Positions 1 to 8,474 of a stretch of 41,623 bases of DNA are shown one piece after another. The notes under the pieces are model-generated. The model was not told the origin of the DNA. It did not search any database and saw only the letters and a list, made by a program, of their open reading frames with translations. This stretch comes from Bacteroidales bacterium (GTDB lineage Bacteria > Bacteroidota > Bacteroidia > Bacteroidales > UBA932), in the NCBI GenBank assembly GCA_017471045.1, contig JAFUWZ010000003.1:1-41623 (forward strand), given 5' to 3'. The first letter of the stretch is position 1. Each line of letters begins with the position of its first letter. A program made the position numbers and the translations under genes.

Positions 1-34
1 TCTTTGCTTTTCAGGGGCACAGCGGCACTTCGAC

Positions 35-1081
35 TCAGGCTTCTTCCGGCCAGCCGGGGGCGCGGAAGGGCAGTTCTGCGCCTTCAGGCAATACAAGGGT
101 GGTGCCGACGGCGGGATCGGCCAGGTGGCCGATGATGTCGAAAGTCTGGAAGTCGCGGCGGAACTTCTCCAGATGGAGGATCGGGACGGTGAAAAGGAGT
201 TTGAAGTCGTCTCCCCCGTTCATCGCGGCCGCGATGGGATCCACATCCAGTTCGCGGCCGAGCTGGAAGGAGTTGCCCTCGAAAGGGATGCGCTCCGCAT
301 AGATTTTGGCGCCCAGGCCGGTCGCCCCGGATAGGCGTTTCACGGCGTCGGCGAGGCCGTGTGTGATAAAGCAGCCGGCGGAGGGATAAATCTCGGCATC
401 TTCGAGGGCGGAGACGGCGCCGGCGGGCACTTCCGGCTTGAGATAGGAGCCGACCAGCATCCGGTAGGTTTCCAGACGGGAGGGTGCTGCGGCCTGGGCG
501 GGTGCCGCTCCCGAGGCTTTCTGCGCCCCGGAGCCGTCAAACGTCTTTTTTTCCTCCTCCAGCAGGCGCAGACCCAGGTAGGCTGCGCCGAGGCTTCCGG
601 ACACGCAGAGCAGGTCCTTGCTCTTGGGAGCGGGGCGCCGCTTCTCCGTCAGGAAAGCGGTCTTTCCCGTCGCAGCGACGCTGATGGCCAGTCCGTTGCG
701 CGAGGGCATCAGGTCCAGCGCCAGCTGCGTGATCCCGTGCTCTCGGGCCCCGGCGATGATGCCGCTCCAGATTTCCCGGATCTGGGTGAAGTCCAGCTTG
801 GCCGAGATCCCGAGCACGACCGACAATGTCTGCGGATGGGCGAGTGCGGCATACAGTTCGCCGATGACGGCGACCACGCTCTTGTAGCCCAGGTGCTTCA
901 ACGGGAAATACACCAGGTCGAAATCGATCCCTTCCAGCAGCAGCCGCGACGCCTGGCAGACGAAGGCGCCTTTGGAGGGCGTCTCGAAGCGGTTGTTGCG
1001 GGTCTCCGAATAGGGGGTGCCTTCGTAGAGGCGGTGGATGGCTTCCACTTTGCCGATGTCTGCAAAACGTGTCTCTTCCAT
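35..1081 (-). CDS. ThiL/PurM-like (AIR synthase-related) protein
   Basis: This is a 348-residue protein of the AIR synthase/thiamine-monophosphate kinase fold. The best landmarks are LLLEGIDFDL near residues 47-56, HLGYKSVVAVIGEL near 63-76, and GGDDFKLLF at about 289-297, which matches the ThiL C-terminal GGDDYELLF motif. The usual N-terminal GDDAAV-type Mg-ATP motif is not visible; the equivalent stretch reads SKGAFVC, and the ThiL SDISDGL-like motif reads ITHGLAD. A low-complexity Ala/Gly/Ser/Pro segment lies at about 181-201. It may therefore be a divergent Bacteroidota paralogue, not a proven thiamine-phosphate kinase. I chose the ATG at 1081 because MEETRF begins the recognisable domain; an upstream in-frame start at 1114 would overlap the divergent promoter region. 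Confidence 0.65.
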   Translation of the reverse strand: MEETRFADIGKVEAIHRLYEGTPYSETRNNRFETPSKGAFVCQASRLLLEGIDFDLVYFPLKHLGYKSVVAVIGELYAALAHPQTLSVVLGISAKLDFTQIREIWSGIIAGAREHGITQLALDLMPSRNGLAISVAATGKTAFLTEKRRPAPKSKDLLCVSGSLGAAYLGLRLLEEEKKTFDGSGAQKASGAAPAQAAAPSRLETYRMLVGSYLKPEVPAGAVSALEDAEIYPSAGCFITHGLADAVKRLSGATGLGAKIYAERIPFEGNSFQLGRELDVDPIAAAMNGGDDFKLLFTVPILHLEKFRRDFQTFDIIGHLADPAVGTTLVLPEGAELPFRAPGWPEEA

Positions 1082-1102
1082 AACTGGGTGGCCTGATTTG
1101 TG

Positions 1103-1110
1103 CAAAAATA
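1103..1110 (-). promoter_or_regulatory. -7 box for the ThiL-like gene
   Basis: On the minus strand this reads TATTTTTG, matching the Bacteroidota TAnnTTTG box. It lies 21 bases upstream of the ATG at 1081 and is back-to-back with the plus-strand box at 1124-1131. Confidence 0.5.
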
Positions 1111-1123
1111 ACAAATATTTTAG

Positions 1124-1131
1124 TACATTTG
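1124..1131 (+). promoter_or_regulatory. -7 box for the secreted phosphohydrolase/glycosidase operon
   Basis: TACATTTG matches TAnnTTTG and sits 30 bases before the ATG at 1162. A TTTG at 1097-1100 could be the -33 element, with a slightly long 23-base spacer. It is the only promoter I see ahead of the four genes from 1162 to 8120. Confidence 0.55.
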
Positions 1132-1161
1132 TGTTTCAGCACGATAAAGAAAAACCCTGTT

Positions 1162-2004
1162 ATGAGAAAGTTGACCACCGTTCTGGCACTCTTCCTGTGC
1201 CTGCTTCCCGCCACGGCCAAAAAGGAGTCCAAGACTTCGTTCAACGGACTGACCGCCATGTCCTTCAACATCCGGACGGCCAACGCCAAGGATGGCACCA
1301 ACTCCTGGGAGATGCGCGCCGACGCCGTCCTGGAAATGATCAAGGACCAGCATCCCGACGTGATCGGCATGCAGGAGGCCCTCCTGCGGCAGGTCCAGCC
1401 CCTGGCCTATTTCCTGGATGGTTACAAGTGGATCGGCGTCGGCCGCGAAGACGGTAAGAAAGACGGCGAAATCATGGCGATCTTTTACAACAAAAAGACG
1501 ACTTCGCTCCTCAAATGGGGCACTTACTGGCTTTCCGAGACGCCCGAAAAACCGTCCAAAGGCTGGGATGCGGAATACATGCGCACCGCCACCTGGGCCC
1601 TCTTCAAGGACAAGAAGTCCGGCAAGAAATACTTCATGGTGAACACCCATCTGGACAATTCCGGCCCCGAGGCCCGCAAGAACGGTCTCTCGCTGATCCT
1701 CGATCGCATAGCTGCGATGAATCCGGGCGGTCTTCCCCTACTGCTGACCGGCGACTTCAACATGACCCTCGGCGACGCTTCGATGGAGCCCGTCAAGGCA
1801 GCCATGCACAACTGCCGCGACATCGCCGCCAAGAGCGACGGCCTGGACACCTTCCACGACTGGGGCCGTAGCCGCAGCTCCATCGACTTCATCTGGGAAA
1901 AGGGCTTCGGCAGCTGCATCGAGTATCAGACCCTCACCAAGGAGTATGGCGGCCGCGCCTTCGTCTCCGACCATTTCCCCATCCTGGCAAAACTGATTTT
2001 TTAA
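1162..2004 (+). CDS. Secreted endonuclease/exonuclease/phosphatase (EEP) family hydrolase
   Basis: A 280-residue protein with an N-terminal signal peptide (MRKLTTVLALFLCLLPATA). The metal-dependent EEP fold is complete: MSFNIR, the catalytic Glu in IGMQEA, NTHLD, LTGDFN, SIDFIW and the terminal SDHFPI, so it should be active. Family members cleave phosphodiesters or phosphomonoesters in nucleic acids, sphingomyelin or inositol phosphates, and the substrate cannot be told here. I start at 1162 because that Met begins the signal peptide; the longer reading frame from 1129 overlaps the promoter. It is the first gene of a four-gene run, 15 bases before the alkaline phosphatase, which suggests organic-phosphate release in the periplasm or outside the cell. 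Confidence 0.85.
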   Translation: MRKLTTVLALFLCLLPATAKKESKTSFNGLTAMSFNIRTANAKDGTNSWEMRADAVLEMIKDQHPDVIGMQEALLRQVQPLAYFLDGYKWIGVGREDGKKDGEIMAIFYNKKTTSLLKWGTYWLSETPEKPSKGWDAEYMRTATWALFKDKKSGKKYFMVNTHLDNSGPEARKNGLSLILDRIAAMNPGGLPLLLTGDFNMTLGDASMEPVKAAMHNCRDIAAKSDGLDTFHDWGRSRSSIDFIWEKGFGSCIEYQTLTKEYGGRAFVSDHFPILAKLIF

Positions 2005-2019
2005 AATGGATATCTCTTT

Positions 2020-3423
2020 ATGAAACGAACCCTCCTTTCCCTCAGCGTCCTGCTGATCTCCCTGGGTGCATGGGCCCAGACCCCCAAGTATGTGTTTTAT
2101 TTTATCGGTGACGGCATGGGCACCAATCAGATCCAGCTCACCGAGATGTACCGGGCATCCATCCAGGGCCGGCTCGGCATCGAACCGCTCTGCTTCACGC
2201 AGTTCCCGGTCGCTACGATCGCCACGCACTATTCGGCGAGCAGCGACGTGACCGACTCGGCCGCTTCCGGTACCGCCCTCGCGGCCGGCGTCAAGACCAA
2301 GAACGGCTACCTGGGTGTCGATCCTGACGGCAACCCGGTCCACAACATGGCCGAGATGGCCAAGGCAGCCGGCAAGAAAGTGGGCATCGTGACCTCCACC
2401 GCGGCCAACCATGCCACCCCGGGCGCCTTTGAGGCCCATCAGATGGACCGTGGCATGTACTACGAGATCAGCCAGGACATGATCGCCAACGGGTTCGATT
2501 TCTACGGCGGAGCCGCCCTCTACAACGAGGAGCGCACCTATGACAAGCAGCCTGCCGCCCCGATCCGTCCCCAGTTCGAGGCCGCTGGTTACACGATTTG
2601 CAACCCGACGGAGTTCCAGGCCGGCTGGAAGGACATGAAGAAGGTCCTGATGCTGCCCGGCGAGGGCCAGTACATCTCCTACTCCATCGATGCGGTCAAC
2701 GAGGTCCCCGAGCACAAAGCCGACCACGTCACCTTCAAGCAGCTCGTCGAGAGCGCCGTCACCTTCCTGATGAAGGACAACAAGAAGGGCTTCTTCCTGA
2801 TGGCCGAAGGCAGTGAGATCGACCATGCCTGCCACAGCCACGACGCCGCCACCTGCATCCAGGAGGTCATCGACTTCGACGAAGGGATCCAGGTCGCCTT
2901 CGAGTTCTACAAGAAATACCCCAAGCAGACCCTGATCGTCATCACGGCCGACCACGAGACCGGCAGCCTCACCCTGTCGCCCCACAATCCCGGCGACCTG
3001 GCCCGCCTGCAGGTTCAGAAACACAGCATGAATGTGCTTTCCTCGATGCTGCGCAAGCAGATGGAGGAGCGTCAGGACATCCTCTCCTGGGAAGAGATCA
3101 AGACCTTCCTCGGCGACGAACTCGGCCTCTGGAAGGAGGTCAAGGTGGACTGGGAAGACGAGAAGATGCTCCGTGACATCTACGAGGGCACGGTCGCCAA
3201 GCGCAAGTCCGGCTCCGTCAAGGACCTCTATGCCGACAATGCCAAGATCGTCTCGGCCGCCGTGGGCCTGCTCAACAAGCGCGCCCGAGTCTATTGGGTC
3301 GGCTCCCACAGCTCCGGCTATACTCCGGTCTTCGCCATCGGCGCCGGTGCAGACCAGTTCACCCACAAAACCGACAATGCGCAGATCGCCCGCGACATCA
3401 TGCGTGTGGCCGGCTACAAGTAG
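2020..3423 (+). CDS. Alkaline phosphatase (PhoA family), exported
   Basis: A 467-residue periplasmic or secreted alkaline phosphatase that releases phosphate from monoesters. The signal peptide is MKRTLLSLSVLLISLGAWA. Core motifs are intact: FYFIGDGMG (metal-binding Asp), VTDSAASGTALAAGVKT (nucleophile Ser in DSAASG), EGSEIDHACHSHD, ITADHETG and WVGSHSSGYTP (zinc-binding His). The length is typical for bacterial PhoA homologues. It sits 15 bases after the EEP hydrolase and only 6 bases before the beta-helix gene, so it is almost certainly co-transcribed. I infer two-step dephosphorylation: the EEP enzyme opens a phosphodiester or phosphoester and this enzyme finishes the monoester. Confidence 0.92.
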   Translation: MKRTLLSLSVLLISLGAWAQTPKYVFYFIGDGMGTNQIQLTEMYRASIQGRLGIEPLCFTQFPVATIATHYSASSDVTDSAASGTALAAGVKTKNGYLGVDPDGNPVHNMAEMAKAAGKKVGIVTSTAANHATPGAFEAHQMDRGMYYEISQDMIANGFDFYGGAALYNEERTYDKQPAAPIRPQFEAAGYTICNPTEFQAGWKDMKKVLMLPGEGQYISYSIDAVNEVPEHKADHVTFKQLVESAVTFLMKDNKKGFFLMAEGSEIDHACHSHDAATCIQEVIDFDEGIQVAFEFYKKYPKQTLIVITADHETGSLTLSPHNPGDLARLQVQKHSMNVLSSMLRKQMEERQDILSWEEIKTFLGDELGLWKEVKVDWEDEKMLRDIYEGTVAKRKSGSVKDLYADNAKIVSAAVGLLNKRARVYWVGSHSSGYTPVFAIGAGADQFTHKTDNAQIARDIMRVAGYK

Positions 3424-3429
3424 GCCGCG

Positions 3430-5373
3430 ATGCGCAAGGCGCTCCTCATGATTTGGGCCGTGACGCTGGTTGCGGCGACGGCAGGTGCCCGACCGGCACC
3501 TGGCGTCTTTTATGTGGCTCCGGACGGGGATGATGGTGCTCCCGGCACCTGTGAGCGGCCCTTCGCTTCGCTACAGCGCGCCTTCGACGCCGTCGGGCAG
3601 GGCGACACGATCCGCCTGAAAAGCGGCATTTACGTCCTTTCCGGGCCCCTGGACCTGCATGACGCCAACGGGATCGTCGTGGAGGCTTGTGCGGGCGGAG
3701 AGCCCGTCTTCCGCGGCAGCACGGCCATCCGGGGATGGAAACGGGTCCGCGACCGCAAGGTTCTGGGCCGCGTCGCCCCGCAGGCCCGCAAGTCCCTCTG
3801 GTGGACCGACCTCGGCGCGCAGGGCATCACGGACTGGGGAGACCCGGTCAAGGAGCGCAAACGCCCGGTCCTCTATTGCGACGGGCAGGAGCAGATGCTG
3901 GCACGCTACCCCAACGAGGGCTTTGCGTACGGTGGACGCGCGCTCGGTCCCACCCCCATCCCCCCGGTCGAAAACGGCAATTCCGGTACTGTGGAGGGCA
4001 TCTTCGAATACATGGATGCGACGATCGACCGCTGGGCGGAGGAGCAAGACCCCTGGGCCTGCGGCTACTGGTTCTACGACTGGACGGACGCCTGCCGCGC
4101 CATCACCCGCATTGATGCGGCGCACCGCGTGATGGAGGTCCGGGGCGGCCGTTCCTTCCGCCACGGCCTGCGCTTCTTCGGCCTGAACCTCCTCTGCGAG
4201 ATCGACGCCCCCGGCGAATGGTACCTCGACCGCAGCGATGGCCGCCTATACTGGTATGCGCCCGAAGGGGTGGACCCGAACCGGGTCGGAATGACGCTCA
4301 GCACCCTCGGCGCGCGTTATATGCTGCAAGTGCGGGATTGTGAAGACGTAGCGTTGCGCGGCCTCGGCCTGCGCGAAAGCCGCGGCGGCGGCATCCGCAT
4401 CTCCGGGGGGCGCGACGTCCGGATCGAAGGCTGCACGCTGGAAAACCTTGGCGCGGCCGCGATCGTGGTGGACGGCGGCGAGCGGCACCGCATCGAGGGC
4501 TGCGCCCTGCGCCATCTGGCCACCTCCGGCATCACGATGCGCGGGGGAGACCGCGCCCGGCTCATCCGGGCCGGCCACGTGTGCGCCAACACCCTCGTGG
4601 AGGACTACGAGCGTTTCAGCCGCACCTACAACGGTGCCTTCACGGCCGAAGGCTGCGGCATCACGCTCCACCACTGTGTCCTGCGCGACGGCCCTTCTTC
4701 CGCCCTCTCCCTGGCCGGCAACGACCTCGTCGCCGAATATAATGTCATCGAAGAAGTCGCCAAAGAATCCGACGACCAGGGCGGCTTCGACCTTTATCTC
4801 AATCCCTCGATGCGCGGCATCGTGATGCGCTACAACCTCTGGCGCAACATCCGCAGCGGCACCCGCTACGGCGTCGCCGGCATCCGCCTCGACGACCTGA
4901 TCTCGGGCGTACAGATCTACGGCAACGTCTTCGACCGCTGCGGCTCCATTGAGTTCGGCGGTATCCAGATCCACGGCGGCAGCGAAAACGTCATCGAAGA
5001 CAACGTCTTCTACGACTGCCCCTACGCCGTCTCCTTCACGCCCTACGGCGACTCCCTCTGGCATGCCACCTGGGACCGGATCCGGGACCGGATCCGGTCC
5101 CAGGTGGACATGGACTCCGAAGACTTCCTGATCCGCTATCCCGAGACTCGCCAGCTGGGCCGCCGGATCGACGTCAACGTCGTGCGCAATAACCTCCTCG
5201 TCGATTGCGGCTCCCTTTATTTCCGCGCCACCGTGCCCCAGATCGAGGCCAACAACGTGTCCGTCCCTTCGGAGGGACGGACGCTGGCCGACTTCTGCCG
5301 CCCGGAAGTCCTGGACCCGCTGGGCATCCGGCGCATCCCGCTCGACGAAATCCTATCGACCCCATGGCTATGA
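3430..5373 (+). CDS. Secreted right-handed parallel beta-helix protein, probable glycan-active enzyme
   Basis: A 647-residue protein with a signal peptide (first ~20 residues). It then has a Bacteroidota-type beta-helix entry motif, FYVAPDGDDGAPGT followed by RPFASLQRAFDAV and GDTIRLKSGIYVL. Repeated short beta-helix rungs with Asn/Gly turns follow from about residue 290 (GIRISGGRDVRIEGCTLENL; ITLHHCVLRDG; VQIYGNVFDRCG; GSENVIEDNVFYDC). This layout is shared by pectate-lyase-like proteins and by GH141-type glycosidases; without a search I cannot pick a family. It follows alkaline phosphatase by 6 bases and overlaps the GH78 start (stop TGA at 5371-5373, ATG at 5370), implying translational coupling. 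An 18-bp perfect inverted repeat lies inside the gene (5066-5107). Confidence 0.8.
   Translation: MRKALLMIWAVTLVAATAGARPAPGVFYVAPDGDDGAPGTCERPFASLQRAFDAVGQGDTIRLKSGIYVLSGPLDLHDANGIVVEACAGGEPVFRGSTAIRGWKRVRDRKVLGRVAPQARKSLWWTDLGAQGITDWGDPVKERKRPVLYCDGQEQMLARYPNEGFAYGGRALGPTPIPPVENGNSGTVEGIFEYMDATIDRWAEEQDPWACGYWFYDWTDACRAITRIDAAHRVMEVRGGRSFRHGLRFFGLNLLCEIDAPGEWYLDRSDGRLYWYAPEGVDPNRVGMTLSTLGARYMLQVRDCEDVALRGLGLRESRGGGIRISGGRDVRIEGCTLENLGAAAIVVDGGERHRIEGCALRHLATSGITMRGGDRARLIRAGHVCANTLVEDYERFSRTYNGAFTAEGCGITLHHCVLRDGPSSALSLAGNDLVAEYNVIEEVAKESDDQGGFDLYLNPSMRGIVMRYNLWRNIRSGTRYGVAGIRLDDLISGVQIYGNVFDRCGSIEFGGIQIHGGSENVIEDNVFYDCPYAVSFTPYGDSLWHATWDRIRDRIRSQVDMDSEDFLIRYPETRQLGRRIDVNVVRNNLLVDCGSLYFRATVPQIEANNVSVPSEGRTLADFCRPEVLDPLGIRRIPLDEILSTPWL
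5066..5107 (+). repeat. Perfect 18-bp inverted repeat with 12-bp tandem duplication inside the beta-helix gene
   Basis: Left arm CCACCTGGGACCGGATCC (5066-5083) is the exact reverse complement of 5090-5107, with a 6-base spacer (GGGACC). The core GGGACCGGATCC occurs twice in tandem and encodes DRIR twice in WDRIRDRIRSQ. The mRNA would form a very stable hairpin within the coding region. Confidence 0.9.
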
Positions 5374-8120
5374 ATAGAATCCTCCTCCCGGCCGTTCTGA
5401 CCGCCTGCCTGACCTTTTCCCCGGCCACCGGCCTGAACGCCGGCTCCAAGGACCGCACGAGTGCCGTCCGGCTCACGGACCTGACCACCGAGCTCCGGCA
5501 CGATCCGGAAGGGATCGACTGCGAGACGCCCCGCCTTTCCTGGAAGGTTGTTTCGGACAAGAACAAGACCCTCCAGACGGCTTACCGCATCGTCGTCCGC
5601 CGGGGCGCCGACGGCAAGAAGGTCTGGGACAGCGGCAAAGTGTCCTCGTGGCAGTCTGTCCTCGTCCCCTACGGCGGGCCTGCGCTGGAGAGCGAGACCG
5701 ACTACGACTGGTCCGTTTCCGTCTGGACGACGGCCGGCCGTTCCCCCAAGGCGACGGCACACTGGTCCACCGGCCTGCGCGATACGCTGGGCTGGATGGG
5801 CGCCCAGTGGATAGGCATCAGCGACAAGGCCTCCCTCAAGGAAGACCCCAACCACCTGCCCGCCAAGTATCTGCGGAAGGATTTCCGGCTCTCCGGCAAG
5901 GTCGCTTCCGCCAAGCTCTATATGTCCGCACTCGGCATCGGAGACGCCTCCATCAACGGGACGCGCGTCTGCCCGCAGATGTTCATGCACCCGCCGGTCC
6001 TGTTCGACAAGACCGTCTATTACCGGACCTACGACATTACGCCGCTGCTCCGCAAGGGCGACAATACCCTGGCCCTGCTGCTGGGCTGCGGGCGCTACCA
6101 GTCCCTTTCGGCGCGCACCCTGCGCAGTGTCTCGGATCCCCGCGTCAAGCTCGTGCTGAAAGTGCGGTACGAGAAGGGGGGAGAGGAGACGCTGATCAGC
6201 GATACGTCCTGGATCGGCACCAACGGCGGCCCGATCACCAGCAACAACGAGTACGACGGCGAATACTACGACGCCCGCCTCGAAATGCCCGGCTGGAAGG
6301 AGGTTGGATTCACCCCGGACGCCCGATGGCGGGGTGTGGACCTGATGGGCAAGCCCAAGGGACGGCTGCGCGCGATGACGATGGACGATATGGCCATCCA
6401 GGACCACATCATGGCCGAATCCGTGCGTAAGGTCGGCCTGGACCGTTACATCGTGGACTTCGGCCAGAACATGACCGGCTACGTCATCATGACCCTCGAA
6501 GGACGGGCCGGACAGCCCGTGGTCTGCAAATATGCCGAGAAACTCACCGATGCCGGCGACAGCCTCAATATGGCCAGCCTGCGCCGCACCCTTGCGACGG
6601 ACCAGTACACGCCGGCCTCGGACGGCCGCTTCACCTGGACGCCGACCTTCCCCATGCACGGCTTCCGTTACATGGAGATCCAGGGCGTCAGCGCCGCTCC
6701 GATCTGCCGCAACCTCGTCGGCCAGGTGATCTGGGACAAGATGGACCTCGACGGATCGTTCGAGTGCTCCGATCCCCGGCTCAACCGCCTCTACAAGAAC
6801 GTCTATTGTGGCCTGCGCAGCAACTACCGCGGCATGCCCATCGACTGTCCCCAGCGGGACGAGCGCCAGGGCTGGATCGGTGACCGCGGTGGCACGATCT
6901 GGGGCGAGCCTTACCTGTTCAACGTCGCTCCGCTCTACCGCAAATGGATGGACGACGTCTATGACTCGATGAAGAACGGGCAGCGCATCTCCGTTGTCTC
7001 CCCGCGCTACTGGAGCATCTACACCGATGACATGTCCCACTCGTCCGTGTTCCTGTACATGGCTGAGATGCTCTGGTCCCGCTATGGCGACGACAGCGGC
7101 ATCCGGACCTACTACCCGGCGATGAAAGCCTGGTTTGAATACGCGACGGGCAAGAACCTGCGTGAGGGCGGCATCTTCCGGATGAAGCACGACGAGTACA
7201 AGGACTGGATCGTCCCGCCGGAATCGCCCGAACTCATCCACGCTACCGACCCCTCCCGCATCACCGGCAGCCCCGTGCTGCAGACCGGCATCCTCTGTGG
7301 GACGATTGACCTGCTGGTCCGCTTCGCCCGCCTCACCGGCAACGAAGGCGACATCCCTTTCTATCTGGGCATGAAAGAGCGGGTCGTTGAGGCCTTCAAC
7401 CGCGAATTCTTCGATCCGGAACGCAACTGCTACGATAACAACACCCTGACCGCCAACCTGATCCCGGTCTATTTCGACATCGTGCCCGCCGCTCACAAGC
7501 AGGCCGTCGTCGAGAATATCGTCTCGCGGATCGAGAACGACTTTGACGGGCACCTCTGCGTCGGCAACGTCGGGATGCGCTACGTGATGGAAGTGCTGAC
7601 CCGCAACGGACACGCCGACCTGGCCTACCGCCTCTGCACGATCGATACTTACCCCAGCTGGGGCTACATGATCAAGAAAGGCGCCACCACCGTCTGGGAA
7701 CTGTGGAACGGCGACGAAGCCGGTCCCTCGATGAACTCCGGCTGTCACGCCCATCTCATCGGCGACCTGTTGCGCTGGTTCTACGAAGACCTCGCCGGCA
7801 TTGCCCCCGAGCCGTCCGGCGCTTCGCCCTTGATCGCCGCCGCCCCCGCCTTCAAGAAGATCTGGATGGAACCCTGCTTCCCCGAAGGCCTCGACCACGT
7901 CAAAGCCTCCTTTGACTCGCCCTACGGTCGCATCGGCAGTGAATGGACCCGCATCGGATCCAAACTCGTCTGGCGTATCGAAATCCCCGTCGGTGCTACC
8001 GCCACCGTCGTCGTCCCCACCGGATACCACTTCAACACCGCCGAAAAATCCGCGTACACCGAAGACGGCAAAACCAAGATTTTCCTTGCCTCGGGGAAAT
8101 ATATTTTGCAGAGCAAATAG
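5370..8120 (+). CDS. Alpha-L-rhamnosidase, GH78, exported
   Basis: A 916-residue inverting alpha-L-rhamnosidase that removes terminal rhamnose from plant or microbial glycans. A signal peptide (MNRILLPAVLTACLTFSPATG) is followed by a fibronectin-like region (TDLTTELRHDPEGIDCETPRLSW), beta-sandwich domains (AKLYMSALGIGDASINGTRV) and the (alpha/alpha)6 barrel. The general-acid motif DCPQRDERQGWIGDRG places the acid Glu near residue 498, and TTVWELWNGDE places the second carboxylate near residue 777. A C-terminal beta domain ends the protein. The start at 5370 gives the classical ATGA overlap with the preceding gene; 5364 is an alternative two codons upstream. It closes the EEP-phosphatase-beta-helix-GH78 operon. 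I see no clear terminator before the tRNA promoter at 8206. Confidence 0.92.
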   Translation: MNRILLPAVLTACLTFSPATGLNAGSKDRTSAVRLTDLTTELRHDPEGIDCETPRLSWKVVSDKNKTLQTAYRIVVRRGADGKKVWDSGKVSSWQSVLVPYGGPALESETDYDWSVSVWTTAGRSPKATAHWSTGLRDTLGWMGAQWIGISDKASLKEDPNHLPAKYLRKDFRLSGKVASAKLYMSALGIGDASINGTRVCPQMFMHPPVLFDKTVYYRTYDITPLLRKGDNTLALLLGCGRYQSLSARTLRSVSDPRVKLVLKVRYEKGGEETLISDTSWIGTNGGPITSNNEYDGEYYDARLEMPGWKEVGFTPDARWRGVDLMGKPKGRLRAMTMDDMAIQDHIMAESVRKVGLDRYIVDFGQNMTGYVIMTLEGRAGQPVVCKYAEKLTDAGDSLNMASLRRTLATDQYTPASDGRFTWTPTFPMHGFRYMEIQGVSAAPICRNLVGQVIWDKMDLDGSFECSDPRLNRLYKNVYCGLRSNYRGMPIDCPQRDERQGWIGDRGGTIWGEPYLFNVAPLYRKWMDDVYDSMKNGQRISVVSPRYWSIYTDDMSHSSVFLYMAEMLWSRYGDDSGIRTYYPAMKAWFEYATGKNLREGGIFRMKHDEYKDWIVPPESPELIHATDPSRITGSPVLQTGILCGTIDLLVRFARLTGNEGDIPFYLGMKERVVEAFNREFFDPERNCYDNNTLTANLIPVYFDIVPAAHKQAVVENIVSRIENDFDGHLCVGNVGMRYVMEVLTRNGHADLAYRLCTIDTYPSWGYMIKKGATTVWELWNGDEAGPSMNSGCHAHLIGDLLRWFYEDLAGIAPEPSGASPLIAAAPAFKKIWMEPCFPEGLDHVKASFDSPYGRIGSEWTRIGSKLVWRIEIPVGATATVVVPTGYHFNTAEKSAYTEDGKTKIFLASGKYILQSK

Positions 8121-8205
8121 TTTTTGTGGCTGGTTGCGAGGCAGTTGACGTTGTTTGCGATCCGCTCCCAGAAAGCCCGGCAAGTGACACTTTCAAAAAA
8201 ACATC

Positions 8206-8235
8206 TTGCAAAGCAAAAAAAAGTCCCTATCTTTG
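8206..8235 (+). promoter_or_regulatory. Promoter of tRNA-Ser
   Basis: TTG at 8206-8208, a 19-base spacer, then TATCTTTG at 8228-8235: a textbook Bacteroidota -33/-7 pair. The tRNA begins 31 bases downstream. Confidence 0.75.
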
Positions 8236-8265
8236 TAATCCGATTTGGCAACAACCAATGGACCT

Positions 8266-8354
8266 GGAGAGGTGGGTGAGTGGCTGAAACCACCGGTTTG
8301 CTAAACCGACGTACGGGTCATTCCGTACCACGAGTTCGAATCTCGTCCTCTCCG
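8266..8354 (+). tRNA. tRNA-Ser(GCT)
   Basis: An 89-base class II tRNA. Acceptor GGAGAGG (8266-8272) pairs with CCTCTCC (8347-8353), with G at the discriminator. The anticodon loop TTGCTAA gives anticodon GCT (reads AGC/AGU). The long variable arm GTACGG...CCGTAC is diagnostic of tRNA-Ser, and the T arm is ACGAG-TTCGAAT-CTCGT. CCA is not encoded. The 3' end is the integration site of the element that follows. Confidence 0.95.
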
Positions 8355-8355
8355 C
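8339..8355 (+). repeat. attL core: 3' end of tRNA-Ser
   Basis: AATCTCGTCCTCTCCGC covers the end of the T arm, the 3' acceptor strand and the discriminator, and leaves the tRNA intact. An identical copy is at 11662-11678. Confidence 0.9.
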
Positions 8356-8400
8356 AAAAAGTCCCTAAATCACACAAAATCAGCGATTTGGGGACTTTTT
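8356..8400 (+). terminator. Terminator after tRNA-Ser, inside attL
   Basis: AAAAAGTCCCTAAATC pairs with GATTTGGGGACTTTTT, leaving a loop of about 13 bases and a run of T at the end. It directly follows the tRNA and belongs to the inserted element; a different hairpin (11679-11716) plays the same role after attR. Confidence 0.75.
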
Positions 8401-8410
8401 CAACAAAAAA

Positions 8411-8429
8411 CGGGACAAAATCGGGACAA
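8411..8429 (+). repeat. Left arm-type repeat of the integrative element
   Basis: CGGGACAAAATCGGGACAA, identical to 11562-11580. It consists of two GGGACA half-sites with an 11-bp period (about one helical turn), as expected for recombinase N-terminal arm-binding sites. Confidence 0.7.
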
Positions 8430-8474
8430 CCGGAATCATCCCATAATCTTTCCGACAACAGCCTGTATCAAGCA

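Noticed and set aside
8280-8474. Integrase starting inside tRNA-Ser
   Set aside because: The frame is open through the tRNA by chance; the residues there are translations of tRNA, terminator and arm repeat.
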